From Phycisphaerales bacterium (GTDB taxonomy: Bacteria; Planctomycetota; Phycisphaerae; Phycisphaerales; UBA1924), in the NCBI GenBank assembly GCA_035627955.1, contig DASPKU010000013.1:241886-305885 (forward strand): 64,000 nucleotides of DNA, read 5' to 3'. The translations under genes and the position numbers were made by a program. This document shows, piece after piece, positions 40,751 to 50,555 of the stretch. Each line of letters starts with the position of its first letter. Within the stretch, counting starts at the first letter, position 1. Under the pieces are notes generated by a model. The model was not told where the DNA came from and ran no database searches. It worked only from the letters and a program-made list of their open reading frames with translations.

Positions 40751-41524
40751 TCAGTGAATCAGGTAGAGGAGCGGGAAGAGGAAGATCCAGATGAGGTCGA
40801 CGAGGTGCCAGTAGAGGCCGGAGACTTCGACCATGGTGTAGTGGGTGGGGCCGTAGTAGCCCTGGCCGACGCGCTTGAGGACGCGGGCGATGAGGACCAT
40901 GCCGATGATGACGTGGAGGGCGTGGATGGCGGTGCCGCAGTAGTAGACGGACCACCAGAGGGGCATGTTGGGGTCGTTGGCGAAGGGGTAGTCAAAGAGC
41001 ATGCCGGGGCGCTTGCCGCCGTAGCCCTCGACGTACTGGAAGAGGCCGGCGAGGGCGGTCTTGCCCTCGACGATGGTGGCGGTGTGGTGGTGCAGGGCGG
41101 GGTCCAAGACGAAGAAGTAGCCCGACCACTTGGGGGTGTACTCGAAGGTGAACTTGATGAGGAGGAAGAGCAGGCCGCAGATGAGGGTGATCCAGAGGTT
41201 GAGCTTGGCGCGGCTGAACTGGGCGGTCTGGACGCAGTAGATGCTCGCGGCCATGGTGTAGCTGGAGACCAGCAGAACCACGGTGTTGAGGGCGCCCCAG
41301 CGCCAGTCGAGGGCGTGGGACCCTTCCATGAACGCGCCCGGGTAGAGGGAGCGGAAGATGAAGTAGGCGCAGAAGATGCCGCCGAAGAGCAGGACTTCGG
41401 TGGAGAGGAAGAGCCAGAAACCGAACTTGCAGGAGTCGAACTCCTCGGCGGCGGAGCGCCAGTGATGGCCGGGCATGTAGCGCTGCCAGTAGGGCCGGCT
41501 GTCGCGGGTGTCGAGGGTGGTCAT
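40751..41524 (-). CDS. ctaE: Cytochrome c oxidase subunit III
   Basis: The 257-residue protein has seven likely membrane segments. Family markers: FWLFLSTEVLLFGGIFCAYF, TMAASIYCVQTAQ, GTAIHALHVIIGM and the C-terminal HYTMVEVSGLYWHLVDLIWI then FLFPLLYL. Subunit III supports stability and proton uptake of the oxidase core. It lies 54 bases after ctaD in the respiratory operon. Length is normal for the bacterial form with all seven helices. Confidence 0.95.
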   Translation of the reverse strand: MTTLDTRDSRPYWQRYMPGHHWRSAAEEFDSCKFGFWLFLSTEVLLFGGIFCAYFIFRSLYPGAFMEGSHALDWRWGALNTVVLLVSSYTMAASIYCVQTAQFSRAKLNLWITLICGLLFLLIKFTFEYTPKWSGYFFVLDPALHHHTATIVEGKTALAGLFQYVEGYGGKRPGMLFDYPFANDPNMPLWWSVYYCGTAIHALHVIIGMVLIARVLKRVGQGYYGPTHYTMVEVSGLYWHLVDLIWIFLFPLLYLIH

Positions 41525-41578
41525 GCGTGATGCGTCCTGGTCGGGAGGCGGCAGGAAGTCGGCCGGATTTCAGCGCGG

Positions 41579-43339
41579 TCAGTGGTGGTGGGCGACGACC
41601 TTGTTCTCTTCGGGGATGGGGTAGTCGGCGGGGTTCCAGTGCGGGGGCACGGTGGTCTCGAAGTCGTAGGGCCCGTGCGTGACGATGGGCTCGTGGTGGA
41701 AGTTGTGCTCGTCGGGGGGCGAGTCGGCGACCCACTCGAGGGTGAGGCCGCCCCAGGGGTTGGCGGGGGCCTTCCTGCCGGTGGCGAAGGAGGCGAGGAA
41801 GACGAAGAGGTGGACGAGGAAGCCCAGGAGGATGACGAAGGAGCCGATGGTTGAGATCTGGTGCCAGATCTGGAACTCGTCGACGTAAGAGGCATAGCGG
41901 CGGGGCATGCCGCGGGAGCCGAGGAAGAACTGGGTGAAGAAGGTGATGTTGAAGCCGATGAAGACGAGGAGGGCGCCGAGGATGGCGCCGCGCTCGTCGT
42001 ACATGCGGCCGAACATCTTGGGCCACCAGTGGTGGAGGCCGGCCATGAGGGCCATGATGGTGCCGCCCATCATGACGTAGTGGAAGTGGGCGACGACGAA
42101 GTAGGTGTCGTGGAGGTGGAGGTCGGTGGAGAGGGTGCCCAGGGGCAGGCCGGTGAGGCCGCCGATGGAGAAGAGGAAGAGGAAGATGAGGGTGTAGACC
42201 ATCGGCGCGTTGAGCACGATGGAGCCCTTGTAGAGCGTGGCGATCCAGTTGAAGACCTTGACGGCGGTGGGGATGGCGACGAGGAAGGTGAGGGCGGAGA
42301 AGACCATGCTGGCCAGCTCGGACATGCTGGCGAACATGTGGTGGCCCCACACGATGAAGGAGACGCCGGCGATGCCCAGGGAGGCGAAGGCGATGGCGCG
42401 GTAGCCGAAGATCTTCTTGTGGCTCTGCACGGCGAGGACGTCACTGATGACGCCCATGCCCGGGAGGATCATCACGTACACCACGGGGTGGCTGTAGAAC
42501 CAGAAGAAGTGCTGGAAGAGCACGGGGTCGCCGCCCAGGGCGGGATCGAAGATGCCCACGCGGAAAATGCGCTCGAAGGTGAGCAGCAGCAGGGTGATGC
42601 CGATGACGGGCGTGGCGAGGACCTGGATGATGGCGGCGGCGTACACGGCCCAGATGAACAGGGGCATGTCGAACCAGCCCATGCCAGGGGCGCGGAGCTT
42701 GTGCACGGTGACGACGAAGTTGAGGCCGGTCAAGATGGAGCTGAAGCCCAGGATGAACGCGGCCATGGTCATGATCGCGACGCGCGAGAAGCCTGGGTCA
42801 GTGGTTGTTGAGTAGGGCGTGTAGAAGGTCCAGCCGGTGTCGACGCCGCCGAGGATGATGGCGGTGACGGCGAAGATGGAGCCGATGACGTAGATGTACC
42901 AGGAGAGGAGGTTGAGGCGGGGGAAGGCGACGTCCTTGGCCCCGAGCATGAGGGGCAGGAGGAAGTTGCCCAGGGAGGCGGGGATGCTGGGCACGATCAC
43001 CATGAACACCATGATGGCGCCGTGGAGGGTGAAGAGCCGGTTGTAGATGTTGTTGCCCGGCTGCATGTTGGCGGCGTCGACGGCCTCCTTGGGCGCGAAG
43101 AACTGGCCGGTGAGCTCCTTGGTGCCGTTGGCGAGCTCCTGCACGCGGACGGGCTCGAAGAGCTCGAGGCGGACGGCGAGGGCGGCGAGGCCGCCGATGA
43201 AGAACATGAAGAGGATGGCGAAGAGGTACATGACGCCGATCTTCTTGTGATCGACGGTGGTCGCCCAGTCGAGGACGGTGGTCCAGAACCCGCCCTTGGG
43301 GGTCAGGTAGTTGCCGTGGTGGTGTGCGTCGTGTGCCAT
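41579..43339 (-). CDS. ctaD: Cytochrome c oxidase subunit I, A2-type (caa3) catalytic subunit
   Basis: The 586-residue integral membrane protein reduces O2 to water and pumps protons. Visible ligands: His106 (LHGAIMVF) and His420 for haem a, His418 for haem a3, and His284, His333 and His334 for CuB, with Tyr288 as the cross-linked tyrosine. The helix VI motif is YSHPVVY (282-288), in place of the GHPEVY of A1-type enzymes: the usual glutamate is absent and the Tyr-Ser pair of A2-type oxidases (as in Rhodothermus and Thermus) is present. A His-rich C-terminus ends HHH. It lies between ctaC and ctaE in the locus. Confidence 0.96.
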   Translation of the reverse strand: MAHDAHHHGNYLTPKGGFWTTVLDWATTVDHKKIGVMYLFAILFMFFIGGLAALAVRLELFEPVRVQELANGTKELTGQFFAPKEAVDAANMQPGNNIYNRLFTLHGAIMVFMVIVPSIPASLGNFLLPLMLGAKDVAFPRLNLLSWYIYVIGSIFAVTAIILGGVDTGWTFYTPYSTTTDPGFSRVAIMTMAAFILGFSSILTGLNFVVTVHKLRAPGMGWFDMPLFIWAVYAAAIIQVLATPVIGITLLLLTFERIFRVGIFDPALGGDPVLFQHFFWFYSHPVVYVMILPGMGVISDVLAVQSHKKIFGYRAIAFASLGIAGVSFIVWGHHMFASMSELASMVFSALTFLVAIPTAVKVFNWIATLYKGSIVLNAPMVYTLIFLFLFSIGGLTGLPLGTLSTDLHLHDTYFVVAHFHYVMMGGTIMALMAGLHHWWPKMFGRMYDERGAILGALLVFIGFNITFFTQFFLGSRGMPRRYASYVDEFQIWHQISTIGSFVILLGFLVHLFVFLASFATGRKAPANPWGGLTLEWVADSPPDEHNFHHEPIVTHGPYDFETTVPPHWNPADYPIPEENKVVAHHH

Positions 43340-43390
43340 GGTGACTCCAACGGATCGGTCGAGCGCCGGTGGGCGCGGGGCGTGTGAGGG

Positions 43391-44701
43391 TTACTGCTTG
43401 GGGGCGGGGGTGGTGTTGGCGGGGAGGTTGCCCGCGGGCTGGTTGGCGGGCGGGGTGGAGAGGGCGGGCTGGCCGCTCGCAGGCTGGCCTTCAGCCGCGG
43501 GCGCCGCGCCCTCAGCGGGGGCCTTGTCGCTGAGCGAGACGATGTAGGCGATGAGGGCCTGGATGTCGCGGTCGTTGAGCTTGCCCGCGTACGGGGTCAT
43601 CTGGTTGGGGTAGGGGGAAACGATCTTGACGGCCGGGGTGAGCACCGACTCGCGGATGTAGTTGGAGAACGTGGCCATGTCGGTGCGCTGCTCGGCCGTC
43701 ATCGAGGTGCCGTCGGAGAACGTGACGGGGTAGCCGTAGAGGTTCTTCCACGTGGGACCGGTGGACGGACGCCCATCGGTGGTGTGGCACTGGCCGCAGC
43801 CCTGGATGGTGAAGAGGCGCTTGCCGAGCTCGAGCGGGGGGAGGCTGCCGGTGCCGATAGTGTCGAGCCACTTGTTGAACGCGTCCTCGGGGACGATGCG
43901 CACGATCGCGGCCATCTCGGAGTGCTCGGCGCCGCAGTACTCGGCGCAGAAGAGCCAGTGGTCCTCGTAGGGAACGCCCTCGAGCTCCTTGATGTAGGCG
44001 GCCCCGGAGTACATGCCGCCCTTGCTCTTGGCGGAGTTCACGCGGCTGTCGTAGTCGGCGACGGAGGTGGGGTGGGTGTCCTTGCCGGAGGGGGCGTTGG
44101 CCTTGAACCAGGTGGTGGTGTAGCGGTTGGGGAAGATGTCCTGCTTGGTGCGGAAGGCGGGGACGAAGAAGGAGTGCATGACGTCCGAGCTCTGCATGCG
44201 GAGCTGGATGGGGCGGTCGGCGGGCATGTAGAAGACGGGGATGCTGCGGGCGCCGATGACGGTGGTGGCGCTGCTGCGGGAGCCGTTGGGGTAGACGATG
44301 TCCCAGTTCCACTTGGAGGCCGTGAGATCGAGGGTCACGGCGTCGCCGGGGGCCATGACCTTGTCCATGTAGGTCCAGAAGCCCTTGAAGAAGATCCAGA
44401 CGAGGAAGAGGGTGGGGATGACGGTCCAGGCGATCTCGAGGGGGGTGTTGTGGCTGGGGCTCTTGGGGGCGATCTGGCCCTTGCGGCGGCGGTACTTCAC
44501 CACGAAGTAGAACATCAGCGCCATCAGGAAGACGAACCAGAGGGTGCAGAACCACCAGAGCCACATGCCGGTCTCGTCGGTGGTTTTGGCGAGGCTGGTG
44601 GCGCCGTCGGCGCGGAACCAGAGCTTGTGCCACCAGTCGTTGGTGAAGATGTTGGCGAGGGTGGGGGTCATGTGGGTCATGGCCTGCTGGATGGAACTCA
44701 T
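43391..44701 (-). CDS. ctaC: Cytochrome c oxidase subunit II with fused cytochrome c domain (caa3)
   Basis: The 436-residue protein starts at ATG 44701, overlapping the sco stop (ATGA). Two membrane helices (about 48-68 and 90-110) precede the CuA cupredoxin domain, with ligands His176, Cys252, Glu254, Cys256, His260 and Met263 (FCAEYCGAEHSEM). A cytochrome c domain follows with CGQCH (302-306) and a likely axial Met368 (PNQMTPYAG), then a Pro/Ala-rich tail. Residues about 205-248, between TTTWFKA and WLFCAEYC, form an insertion of some 30-40 residues absent from ordinary subunit II. It accepts electrons for the oxidase, here probably directly from complex III. Confidence 0.95.
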   Translation of the reverse strand: MSSIQQAMTHMTPTLANIFTNDWWHKLWFRADGATSLAKTTDETGMWLWWFCTLWFVFLMALMFYFVVKYRRRKGQIAPKSPSHNTPLEIAWTVIPTLFLVWIFFKGFWTYMDKVMAPGDAVTLDLTASKWNWDIVYPNGSRSSATTVIGARSIPVFYMPADRPIQLRMQSSDVMHSFFVPAFRTKQDIFPNRYTTTWFKANAPSGKDTHPTSVADYDSRVNSAKSKGGMYSGAAYIKELEGVPYEDHWLFCAEYCGAEHSEMAAIVRIVPEDAFNKWLDTIGTGSLPPLELGKRLFTIQGCGQCHTTDGRPSTGPTWKNLYGYPVTFSDGTSMTAEQRTDMATFSNYIRESVLTPAVKIVSPYPNQMTPYAGKLNDRDIQALIAYIVSLSDKAPAEGAAPAAEGQPASGQPALSTPPANQPAGNLPANTTPAPKQ

Positions 44702-45681
44702 TGGGGCGCTCCGGGCGGAACACCGCGGGAGGGGTCGGTGTGAGTCGTGGCGGCGCCGGCAGTCGTGGCGGCGGTGAGGCGGTAGGCGCGGTTGCGGCGG
44801 AGGCGCTCGCCGATGAAGAGGCCGCCAATGAGCGTGCCGATGGCGACGACGGTGAGGACGCCGCCGATCTGCATCACGCGGGTGGCCTGGAGGGTGTAGG
44901 ACCCGGCCTTGGGGTCGTACATGTAGCAGCGGAGGAGGAGGCGGTCGCCGATGGTCTTGACGAGCTTGCCCTCGCTGGCCTCCATGAGGGCGAGCTTGAC
45001 GTCACGGGCGGGGTAGACGAAGCCGTAGATGTAGCGGCTGACCTTGCCGTCGGGGGTGATGACCGCGAGAGCCACGGGGTGGCTGTAGGCGCCGGTGTCG
45101 AGCTTGCGGAACTTGAAGCCCAGGGCGTCGCCAAGGCGGCGGGCGGCGTCCTCGTCGGTGACGTGCCAGGCCCAGCCGGCCTCAACCTCGGGGGTGACGT
45201 CGCGGTTGTAGCCGCTCATGTAGGCGAGCTTGGTGGAGGCCGCGAGCTTGGTGCCTTCGCTGGGGTCCATCGAGAAGACCAGGGTGCGGTAGTCCTTGCC
45301 GACGGTGAAGTCGAGGTCGTTCATCGTCTCCTGCAGGCGGTTGAGGACGACCGTGCAGACGATGGGGCAGTTGTAGTAGACGACGGCGACGATGGCGGGC
45401 TTGTCGCCCTTGAAGTACTCGCCGAGGCGGACGACCTTGCCGGTGGAGTCGGTGAAGCCGATGTCGGGCGGCAGGGTGTTGCCGATCTGCTCTTCGACAT
45501 CGACGCCCTGGGCCTGGGTGGGGAGCTGCTCGGCGTTGCCGCCGGCGCTGGGGGGCGTGACGGCGGGCGGGGCCTGGGCGATGGACACGGACGCGGCGAG
45601 GCACAGCCCGGCCAGCGCGCTGAGCCACTGGCGGCACGATTGCGCGGCAGTGGGGGCGGGGTTGGGGCGTGCGGGCGTCAC
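44698..45681 (-). CDS. sco: Sco-family copper chaperone for the oxidase CuA centre
   Basis: GTG 45681, 5 bases after the preceding stop, gives 327 residues. An N-terminal hydrophobic export segment (about 18-36) is followed by a thioredoxin-like fold with the copper site YNCPIVC (Cys105, Cys109) and His201 (AYSHPVALAVI). MDPSEGTKLAASTKLAYMSG is family-typical. A C-terminal membrane helix (IGGVLTVVAIGTLIGGLFIG) is an addition to the usual Sco layout, so the protein may be held at both ends. It delivers copper to CuA of subunit II, whose gene overlaps it by ATGA. Confidence 0.92.
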   Translation of the reverse strand: MTPARPNPAPTAAQSCRQWLSALAGLCLAASVSIAQAPPAVTPPSAGGNAEQLPTQAQGVDVEEQIGNTLPPDIGFTDSTGKVVRLGEYFKGDKPAIVAVVYYNCPIVCTVVLNRLQETMNDLDFTVGKDYRTLVFSMDPSEGTKLAASTKLAYMSGYNRDVTPEVEAGWAWHVTDEDAARRLGDALGFKFRKLDTGAYSHPVALAVITPDGKVSRYIYGFVYPARDVKLALMEASEGKLVKTIGDRLLLRCYMYDPKAGSYTLQATRVMQIGGVLTVVAIGTLIGGLFIGERLRRNRAYRLTAATTAGAATTHTDPSRGVPPGAPQ

Positions 45682-45686
45682 GTGGT

Positions 45687-46133
45687 TCAGGGGCGGTTGG
45701 CGGGGGTGTTCTGCGGCTGGTTGTTCTGGGGCTGCTGCTGCTGGTTGCCGCTGTAGCGCTCGACGGTGCGCTTGATGGCGGTGTCGATGGGGAGCTGCAC
45801 GGTGCGGGCCTGCTTGTTGGCGACCTTGTAGGTGAAGGGGCGCCCGTCGGTGCCGAGGGTGGCTTCCGCGGCGGCGAGGGCGGTCTTGGCGCCCTGGGCG
45901 ATCTCGGTGGTCTCGACGTAGGTGCGGCGCATCTGCGTGGTGAACTTGGTGAAGTACATCTTCAGCGCAAGGACCACGACAACGAGCAGCACGGTGATGC
46001 CGATGAACCACTTGATCAGAGCGCCGGAGTCGACCTTCGCGGCGTGCTCGTGCTGGGGCATGCCTTCCTCAGGGATGTGGTGGTGCCACGCGTCGGCGTG
46101 CTCGTGGATTTCGGGGGTGTGATCGTGGGCCAT
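45687..46133 (-). CDS. Small membrane protein in the respiratory operon, unknown
   Basis: The 148-residue protein starts at ATG 46133. A His-rich cytoplasmic-side start (HDHTPEIHEHADAWHHHIPE) precedes one membrane helix (IKWFIGITVLLVVVVLALKM), a helical region, and a Gln/Asn/Pro-rich end (NQQQQPQNNQPQNTPANRP). It lies between actF and sco and is certainly cotranscribed. The His cluster could bind copper or haem during assembly, but that is inference. No known family. Confidence 0.72.
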   Translation of the reverse strand: MAHDHTPEIHEHADAWHHHIPEEGMPQHEHAAKVDSGALIKWFIGITVLLVVVVLALKMYFTKFTTQMRRTYVETTEIAQGAKTALAAAEATLGTDGRPFTYKVANKQARTVQLPIDTAIKRTVERYSGNQQQQPQNNQPQNTPANRP

Positions 46134-46180
46134 CCCGGTGTCCTTCCGGCGCTTGGCCGGTGTGCAAATCTAGAGGCTGA

Positions 46181-47512
46181 TCAGACGTAGTTCTTGTGGG
46201 CGAGGGCCTCGGCGAGGCGGGGGTCCTTGATTGCGATGAGGTTGCTCTGGGGGATCTTCTGGATGATGTAGCCGGCGAAGATGGCGACCACCCCGAGGAT
46301 GGCCAGGGCGTCGACGAGCATGGGCATGAGGCCGCGGGGCCCGCCGCCCTCCACCCCGGCGTAGGCCATGGGGCGGACGATCCAGTAGAGGTCGGAGAAC
46401 TCCATGAGGATCGCCCACAGGCCCAGGAGGACGATGGCGCCCGTGGTGCGCTTGATGGGGCGGAAGAGGAGGATGAGGAAGGGGGCGACGAAGTGGCCGA
46501 TGATGAGGAAGCGGCCGAGGTTCAGCCACTGGCCCTGCATGCGGTAGTAGAAGAAGGCGGTCTCTTCTGGGATGTTGCTGTACCAGATGAGGAAGTACTG
46601 GCTGAAGCCGATGTAGGCCCAGAACACCGTGAAGGTGAACATGAGCTTGCCGATGTCGTGGAAGTGCTCGGGGGTGACGGCGCCGACCATCTTGCCGCGG
46701 TTGCGGAGGGTGGCGAGGATCACGGCGACGACGGCGACGGAGGCGTAGGCGGCGCCGGCGAAGTAGTAGACGCCCCACATGGTGCTGAAGAAGGTGTAGT
46801 CCAGGGACATGAGCCAGTCGAAGCTGGCGAAGGCGGTGGAGAGGGCGAAGAGGAGCATGCCCCAGCTGGAGATGAAGCGGGCGCGGACGGAGAGGGCGCG
46901 GTCGCCGCTGGTGTCCTGGGCGATGCTGAGCTTGCGGAGGGTGGTGGAGAGGTAGGTCCACACCGCGCCGTAGAGCAGGGCGCGGACCACGAAGAACGTG
47001 GGGAACGCGCCGTGCTTCATGTGGTCGTGGTCGGTGCCGGGGGTGAAGAAGTAGCCCCACTTGCCCTGGAGGATGGGCGAGTGCGACGCGTGTTCGCCGA
47101 GCCAGGTGAAGAGCAGGCCGCCGGACTTGATCTCGATGGCGAGCGTGGGCAGGACCATCAGCCATGCGAAGGGCACGAACGCGGCGACGTTCTCGAACTG
47201 GCGGCGGAGGGTGGCGGACCAGCCGGCGTTGGTGAGGTGGAACACCATCACGAAGAAGAGCGCGCCCAGGGACATCGCGAGCACGGACATGGTCGCGAGG
47301 TGGTACGCGGCGAGGGCCTGCTTGAAGGCGACGCCGGCGAAGTGCTGCCACCCGAGGACGAACGCGACGATGGCGAGGACGACGCCCAGGCCGATGAGGC
47401 CGAAGCCCATGCCCCGCCCGGTGGGGGCGAGGGTGACGTTCTCGGGGCGGAGGACCTGCGCCGGGGAGGGGTGGTGGAAGTTGGCGTGGTGTGCGGCCGC
47501 GGGGCTACTCAT
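46181..47512 (-). CDS. actF: Alternative complex III subunit ActF (quinone-binding membrane subunit 2)
   Basis: The 443-residue protein has ten likely membrane segments and a His-rich start. It is homologous in layout to ActC and NrfD-type subunits. Markers of the family include WGYFFTPGTDHDHMKH, FASFDWLMSLDYTFFSTMWG, VYYFAGAAYAS and FSQYFLIWYSNIPEETAFFY. ATG 47512 overlaps the actE stop (ATGA). It helps form the quinol site or proton path of alternative complex III. Confidence 0.92.
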   Translation of the reverse strand: MSSPAAAHHANFHHPSPAQVLRPENVTLAPTGRGMGFGLIGLGVVLAIVAFVLGWQHFAGVAFKQALAAYHLATMSVLAMSLGALFFVMVFHLTNAGWSATLRRQFENVAAFVPFAWLMVLPTLAIEIKSGGLLFTWLGEHASHSPILQGKWGYFFTPGTDHDHMKHGAFPTFFVVRALLYGAVWTYLSTTLRKLSIAQDTSGDRALSVRARFISSWGMLLFALSTAFASFDWLMSLDYTFFSTMWGVYYFAGAAYASVAVVAVILATLRNRGKMVGAVTPEHFHDIGKLMFTFTVFWAYIGFSQYFLIWYSNIPEETAFFYYRMQGQWLNLGRFLIIGHFVAPFLILLFRPIKRTTGAIVLLGLWAILMEFSDLYWIVRPMAYAGVEGGGPRGLMPMLVDALAILGVVAIFAGYIIQKIPQSNLIAIKDPRLAEALAHKNYV

Positions 47513-48339
47513 CGGCCACCTCCTGTGGTCGCGGGTGCGGGTGTCTGCGTGGGCTGGCCCTGGGGCGTTGCGGGGCCGGCGGCGGGTGCGGCCGGGGCGG
47601 GCGCGGGCGTGGGGTCGGGCCGGTTCAGTTCCTGCTCGAGGGCGGCGCGCTGGGCTTCAGGGACGTCCTGCAGCGTGCCTTCCTGCGAGGCCTGGAGGGC
47701 GCGGATGTAGGCGACGACGCCCCAGGACTCATGCTCGCTCAGGGCGTGCCCGTAGGCGGGCATGGAGCGCACACCGTTGCGGATGACGCTGAAGATGTAG
47801 CCGTCGCGGTTGAGGGGGTCCTCGCCGCCCTGCTTGTACTTGGGGTCGTGGAGGTTGACGGGGGCGACGGTGAAGTAGGCGCCGACGAGGCCCTTGCCGT
47901 CGCCGGTGTAGCCGTGGCAGACGGCGCAGTAAATGTTGAAGTTGGTGGCGCCCTCGTGGACGAGCTGCTCGGTGACCTCAACGGGGATGATGGGCAGGTA
48001 CTGCTTGCCGGAGACGCCCTGGAACGTGCCCTCGTCCTCCTTGAGGAAGCCGGCGCGGGCGCCGGCGAAGGGGTTCACGTTGGGGTCGTTGGGGTTGGTG
48101 GACCAGCCGTCGTTGCCGAAGGGGACGGCGCCCTGGACGGGCTGCCGCATGGTGCGGCCGTCGGGGAAGAACTGGCTCTTTTCCTGCGGCTTCCACTTGG
48201 GCTGGTCGTCCATGTCGGGGAAGAATTGGCGCGGGGGCTTCTCTTCGCGGTCGCCGCGGCAGGCGGCGAGGCCGGAGAGGGCGGCAGCGCCGGCGAGGGC
48301 CAGGAGCAGCGAGCGGGTTGTGTTGATCGGTGTGTTCAT
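47509..48339 (-). CDS. actE: Alternative complex III subunit ActE (mono-haem cytochrome c lipoprotein)
   Basis: Start at ATG 48339, which gives a lipoprotein signal (LSGLAAC, Cys27); 276 residues. One haem motif, CAVCH (138-142) in IYCAVCHGYTGDGKG, and a likely axial Met in RNGVRSMPAYG. It should receive electrons from the ActB/ActA side and hand them to the oxidase cytochrome domain. The C-terminal ~45 residues are Pro/Ala/Thr-rich and disordered. It is coupled to actF by an ATGA overlap and starts 40 bases after actD. Confidence 0.92.
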   Translation of the reverse strand: MNTPINTTRSLLLALAGAAALSGLAACRGDREEKPPRQFFPDMDDQPKWKPQEKSQFFPDGRTMRQPVQGAVPFGNDGWSTNPNDPNVNPFAGARAGFLKEDEGTFQGVSGKQYLPIIPVEVTEQLVHEGATNFNIYCAVCHGYTGDGKGLVGAYFTVAPVNLHDPKYKQGGEDPLNRDGYIFSVIRNGVRSMPAYGHALSEHESWGVVAYIRALQASQEGTLQDVPEAQRAALEQELNRPDPTPAPAPAAPAAGPATPQGQPTQTPAPATTGGGR

Positions 48340-48379
48340 TGTGAGCTGTGCCGTGTGCGTGTGAGCGTGGGGCTCAGGC

Positions 48380-48958
48380 TTACTCCTCAACCAACTCGAT
48401 GCTGGTGGCGCCGGCGGCCTCGAGCAGGGCGCGGGTCTTGTCGGGCTCGAAGGCGGGGTCGCTGGCCTCGATGCAGACGAAGAAGCGGTCCTCGCTGGCG
48501 GCGAGGAAGCGCTCCTTCTTGAGCAGGGGGTGGTGCCAGCGGGGCAGGCCGTTCATCGCGAGCATGCCGATGAGGGCGGTGAAGGCGGCGAAGAGGATGC
48601 CCAGCTCGAAGGTGATGGGGACGAAGCTCTGCCAGCCGCCATCGAAGAGGCTGCCGAAGGGCTTGCCCTGGACGACGAGGGGGTAGTCCTCGTGGCTCAT
48701 CCACCACTGCATGAGGTAGGCGAGGAAGACGCCGGTGAAGGCGCCGCCGGCGACCAGCACGGGGAGCTTGGTGCGCTGGATGCCCATGGCCTCTTCCATG
48801 CCGTGCACGGGGAAAGGCGAGTAGGAGTCCCACCGGCGGTAGCCGGCGTCGCGGACCTTCTCGGCGGCGTGGAAGAGGTCGGCGGGCGTGGCGAACTCGG
48901 CCATGATGCCGTAGATGGGCTCGCCGGCCTCGGTGACGTAGACGCGGGCCTGGGCCAT
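48380..48958 (-). CDS. actD: Alternative complex III subunit ActD (DUF3341)
   Basis: The 192-residue protein has a ferredoxin-like N-terminal part (IYGIMAEFATPADLFHAAEK, YRRWDSYSPFPVHGMEEAMG) and two membrane helices (VLVAGGAFTGVFLAYLMQWW, ITFELGILFAAFTALIGMLA), then a soluble end (FFVCIEASDPAFEPDKTRAL). This is the standard DUF3341 layout. It anchors the complex; no cofactor is expected. It starts one base after actC ends. Confidence 0.93.
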   Translation of the reverse strand: MAQARVYVTEAGEPIYGIMAEFATPADLFHAAEKVRDAGYRRWDSYSPFPVHGMEEAMGIQRTKLPVLVAGGAFTGVFLAYLMQWWMSHEDYPLVVQGKPFGSLFDGGWQSFVPITFELGILFAAFTALIGMLAMNGLPRWHHPLLKKERFLAASEDRFFVCIEASDPAFEPDKTRALLEAAGATSIELVEE

Positions 48959-48959
48959 A

Positions 48960-50555
48960 TCAGTGACCCCCCTTGGTGGAAGGAACCTGGAGCGGAGAGT
49001 GGCCCAGGCCGTACGCCGCGGAGCCGTGCTCCTCGGGGTGCGGGCTGGCCTGGGGCAGGACGGCCTTGAGCTCGGCCATGGCGAAGACGGGGAGGAAGCG
49101 GAGGAAGAGGAGGAAGAGGGTGACGAAGACGCCGAAGCTGCCGACGAAGATCATGATGTCGACGAGGGTGGGGTGGAACATGTGCCACTCGCCGGGGAGG
49201 AAGGCGCGGTGGAGGCTGGTGACGATGATCACGAAGCGCTCGAACCACATGCCGATGGTGACGAAGGTGGCGACGGCGAAGATGACCACCGGGTTGGTGC
49301 GCATCTTCTTGTTCCAGAACACCTGGGGGCTGAGAACGTTGCAGGAGATCATCGACCAGTAGGCCCACCAGTAGGGGCCGAAGGCGCGGTTGATGAAGGT
49401 CTCCTTCTCGAACTTGTTGCCGCTGTACCAGGCGATGAAGAACTCCATGGAGTAGGCGAACCCGACGATCATGCCCGTGACGAGGATGATCTTGGCCATG
49501 TTCTCCAGGTGCCTGAGGGTGATGAAGTCCTTCATGTTGGGGTAGAGCTCACGCGCCGGGATGAGCAGCATGAGCACCATGGCGAAGCCGCCGAAGATGG
49601 CGCCGGCCACGAAGTAGGGCGGGAAGATCGTGGTGTGCCAGCCGGGGAGCACCGAGGTCGCGAAGTCGAAGGACACGATCGAGTGCACCGAGAGCACGAG
49701 CGGCGTGCTGATGCCGGCGAGGATGAGGTACGCGGCCTCGTAGCGGTGCCAGTGGCGGCTGCTGAAACGCCAGCCCAGGGCGAGGAAGCCGTAGACCCAG
49801 GCGCGGATCTTGTCGGTGCGGAGGGGGACGAAGGGGAGGAGGATGGGCCCGCCGTCGGTGGCGATGCGGAGGCGGCGGTCGGCCCGGTCACGCAGGGTGG
49901 CCAGGTCGGGGATCATGCCCATGTACCAGAAGAGCAGCGAGACGGTGCCGTAGGTGGAGACGGCGAAGACGTCCCACAGCAGCGGCGAGCGGAAGTTAGG
50001 CCAGATGGCGTTGGCGTTGGGGAGTGGGAAGAGCATCCAGGCCATCCACTGACGCCCGACGTGGATGCCGGGGAAGGTGGCGGCGCAGATGACGGCGAAG
50101 ATGGTCATGGCCTCGGCGGCGCGGTTGACGGCGGTGCGCCACTTCTGCTTGAGGAGGCAGAGGATGGCGGAGATCAGCGTGCCGGCGTGGCCGATACCGA
50201 TCCAGAACACGAAGTTGGTGATGTCCCAGGCCCAGTCGACCTGGTTGGTGAGGCCCCAGGTGCCGATGCCGGTGATGATGAGGTAGCCGATGAAGAGGCC
50301 GCCCAGGCCGGCGACGGTGCCGGCGAGCATGAGCGCGGGCAGCCACCAGCGCGGCGGCTTGTTCTCGGCGTAGCCGCAGATGATGTCGCTGACCTCTTTG
50401 AAGGTGCGGTTGTTGAGGACCAGCGGGGGGCGCTTGCCCGGGTCGTCGATGAGCGTGCCGTCGCCCAGGGCCGGGTCCACCGGCTCGGGCGCGGGCGGGC
50501 GGGCCATGCCCGCCAGGCGCTGCGCGTTGAGTTGATCGGGAGGCAGGTCGCTCAT
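48960..50555 (-). CDS. actC: Alternative complex III subunit ActC (NrfD-like membrane subunit)
   Basis: The 531-residue protein of the NrfD/PsrC family has about ten membrane segments after a 70-residue cytoplasmic start. Markers: [80 protein letters not shown] and [20 protein letters not shown]. It is the main quinol-oxidising membrane subunit beneath ActB. ATG 50555 overlaps the actB stop. Confidence 0.95.
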   Translation of the reverse strand: MSDLPPDQLNAQRLAGMARPPAPEPVDPALGDGTLIDDPGKRPPLVLNNRTFKEVSDIICGYAENKPPRWWLPALMLAGTVAGLGGLFIGYLIITGIGTWGLTNQVDWAWDITNFVFWIGIGHAGTLISAILCLLKQKWRTAVNRAAEAMTIFAVICAATFPGIHVGRQWMAWMLFPLPNANAIWPNFRSPLLWDVFAVSTYGTVSLLFWYMGMIPDLATLRDRADRRLRIATDGGPILLPFVPLRTDKIRAWVYGFLALGWRFSSRHWHRYEAAYLILAGISTPLVLSVHSIVSFDFATSVLPGWHTTIFPPYFVAGAIFGGFAMVLMLLIPARELYPNMKDFITLRHLENMAKIILVTGMIVGFAYSMEFFIAWYSGNKFEKETFINRAFGPYWWAYWSMISCNVLSPQVFWNKKMRTNPVVIFAVATFVTIGMWFERFVIIVTSLHRAFLPGEWHMFHPTLVDIMIFVGSFGVFVTLFLLFLRFLPVFAMAELKAVLPQASPHPEEHGSAAYGLGHSPLQVPSTKGGH

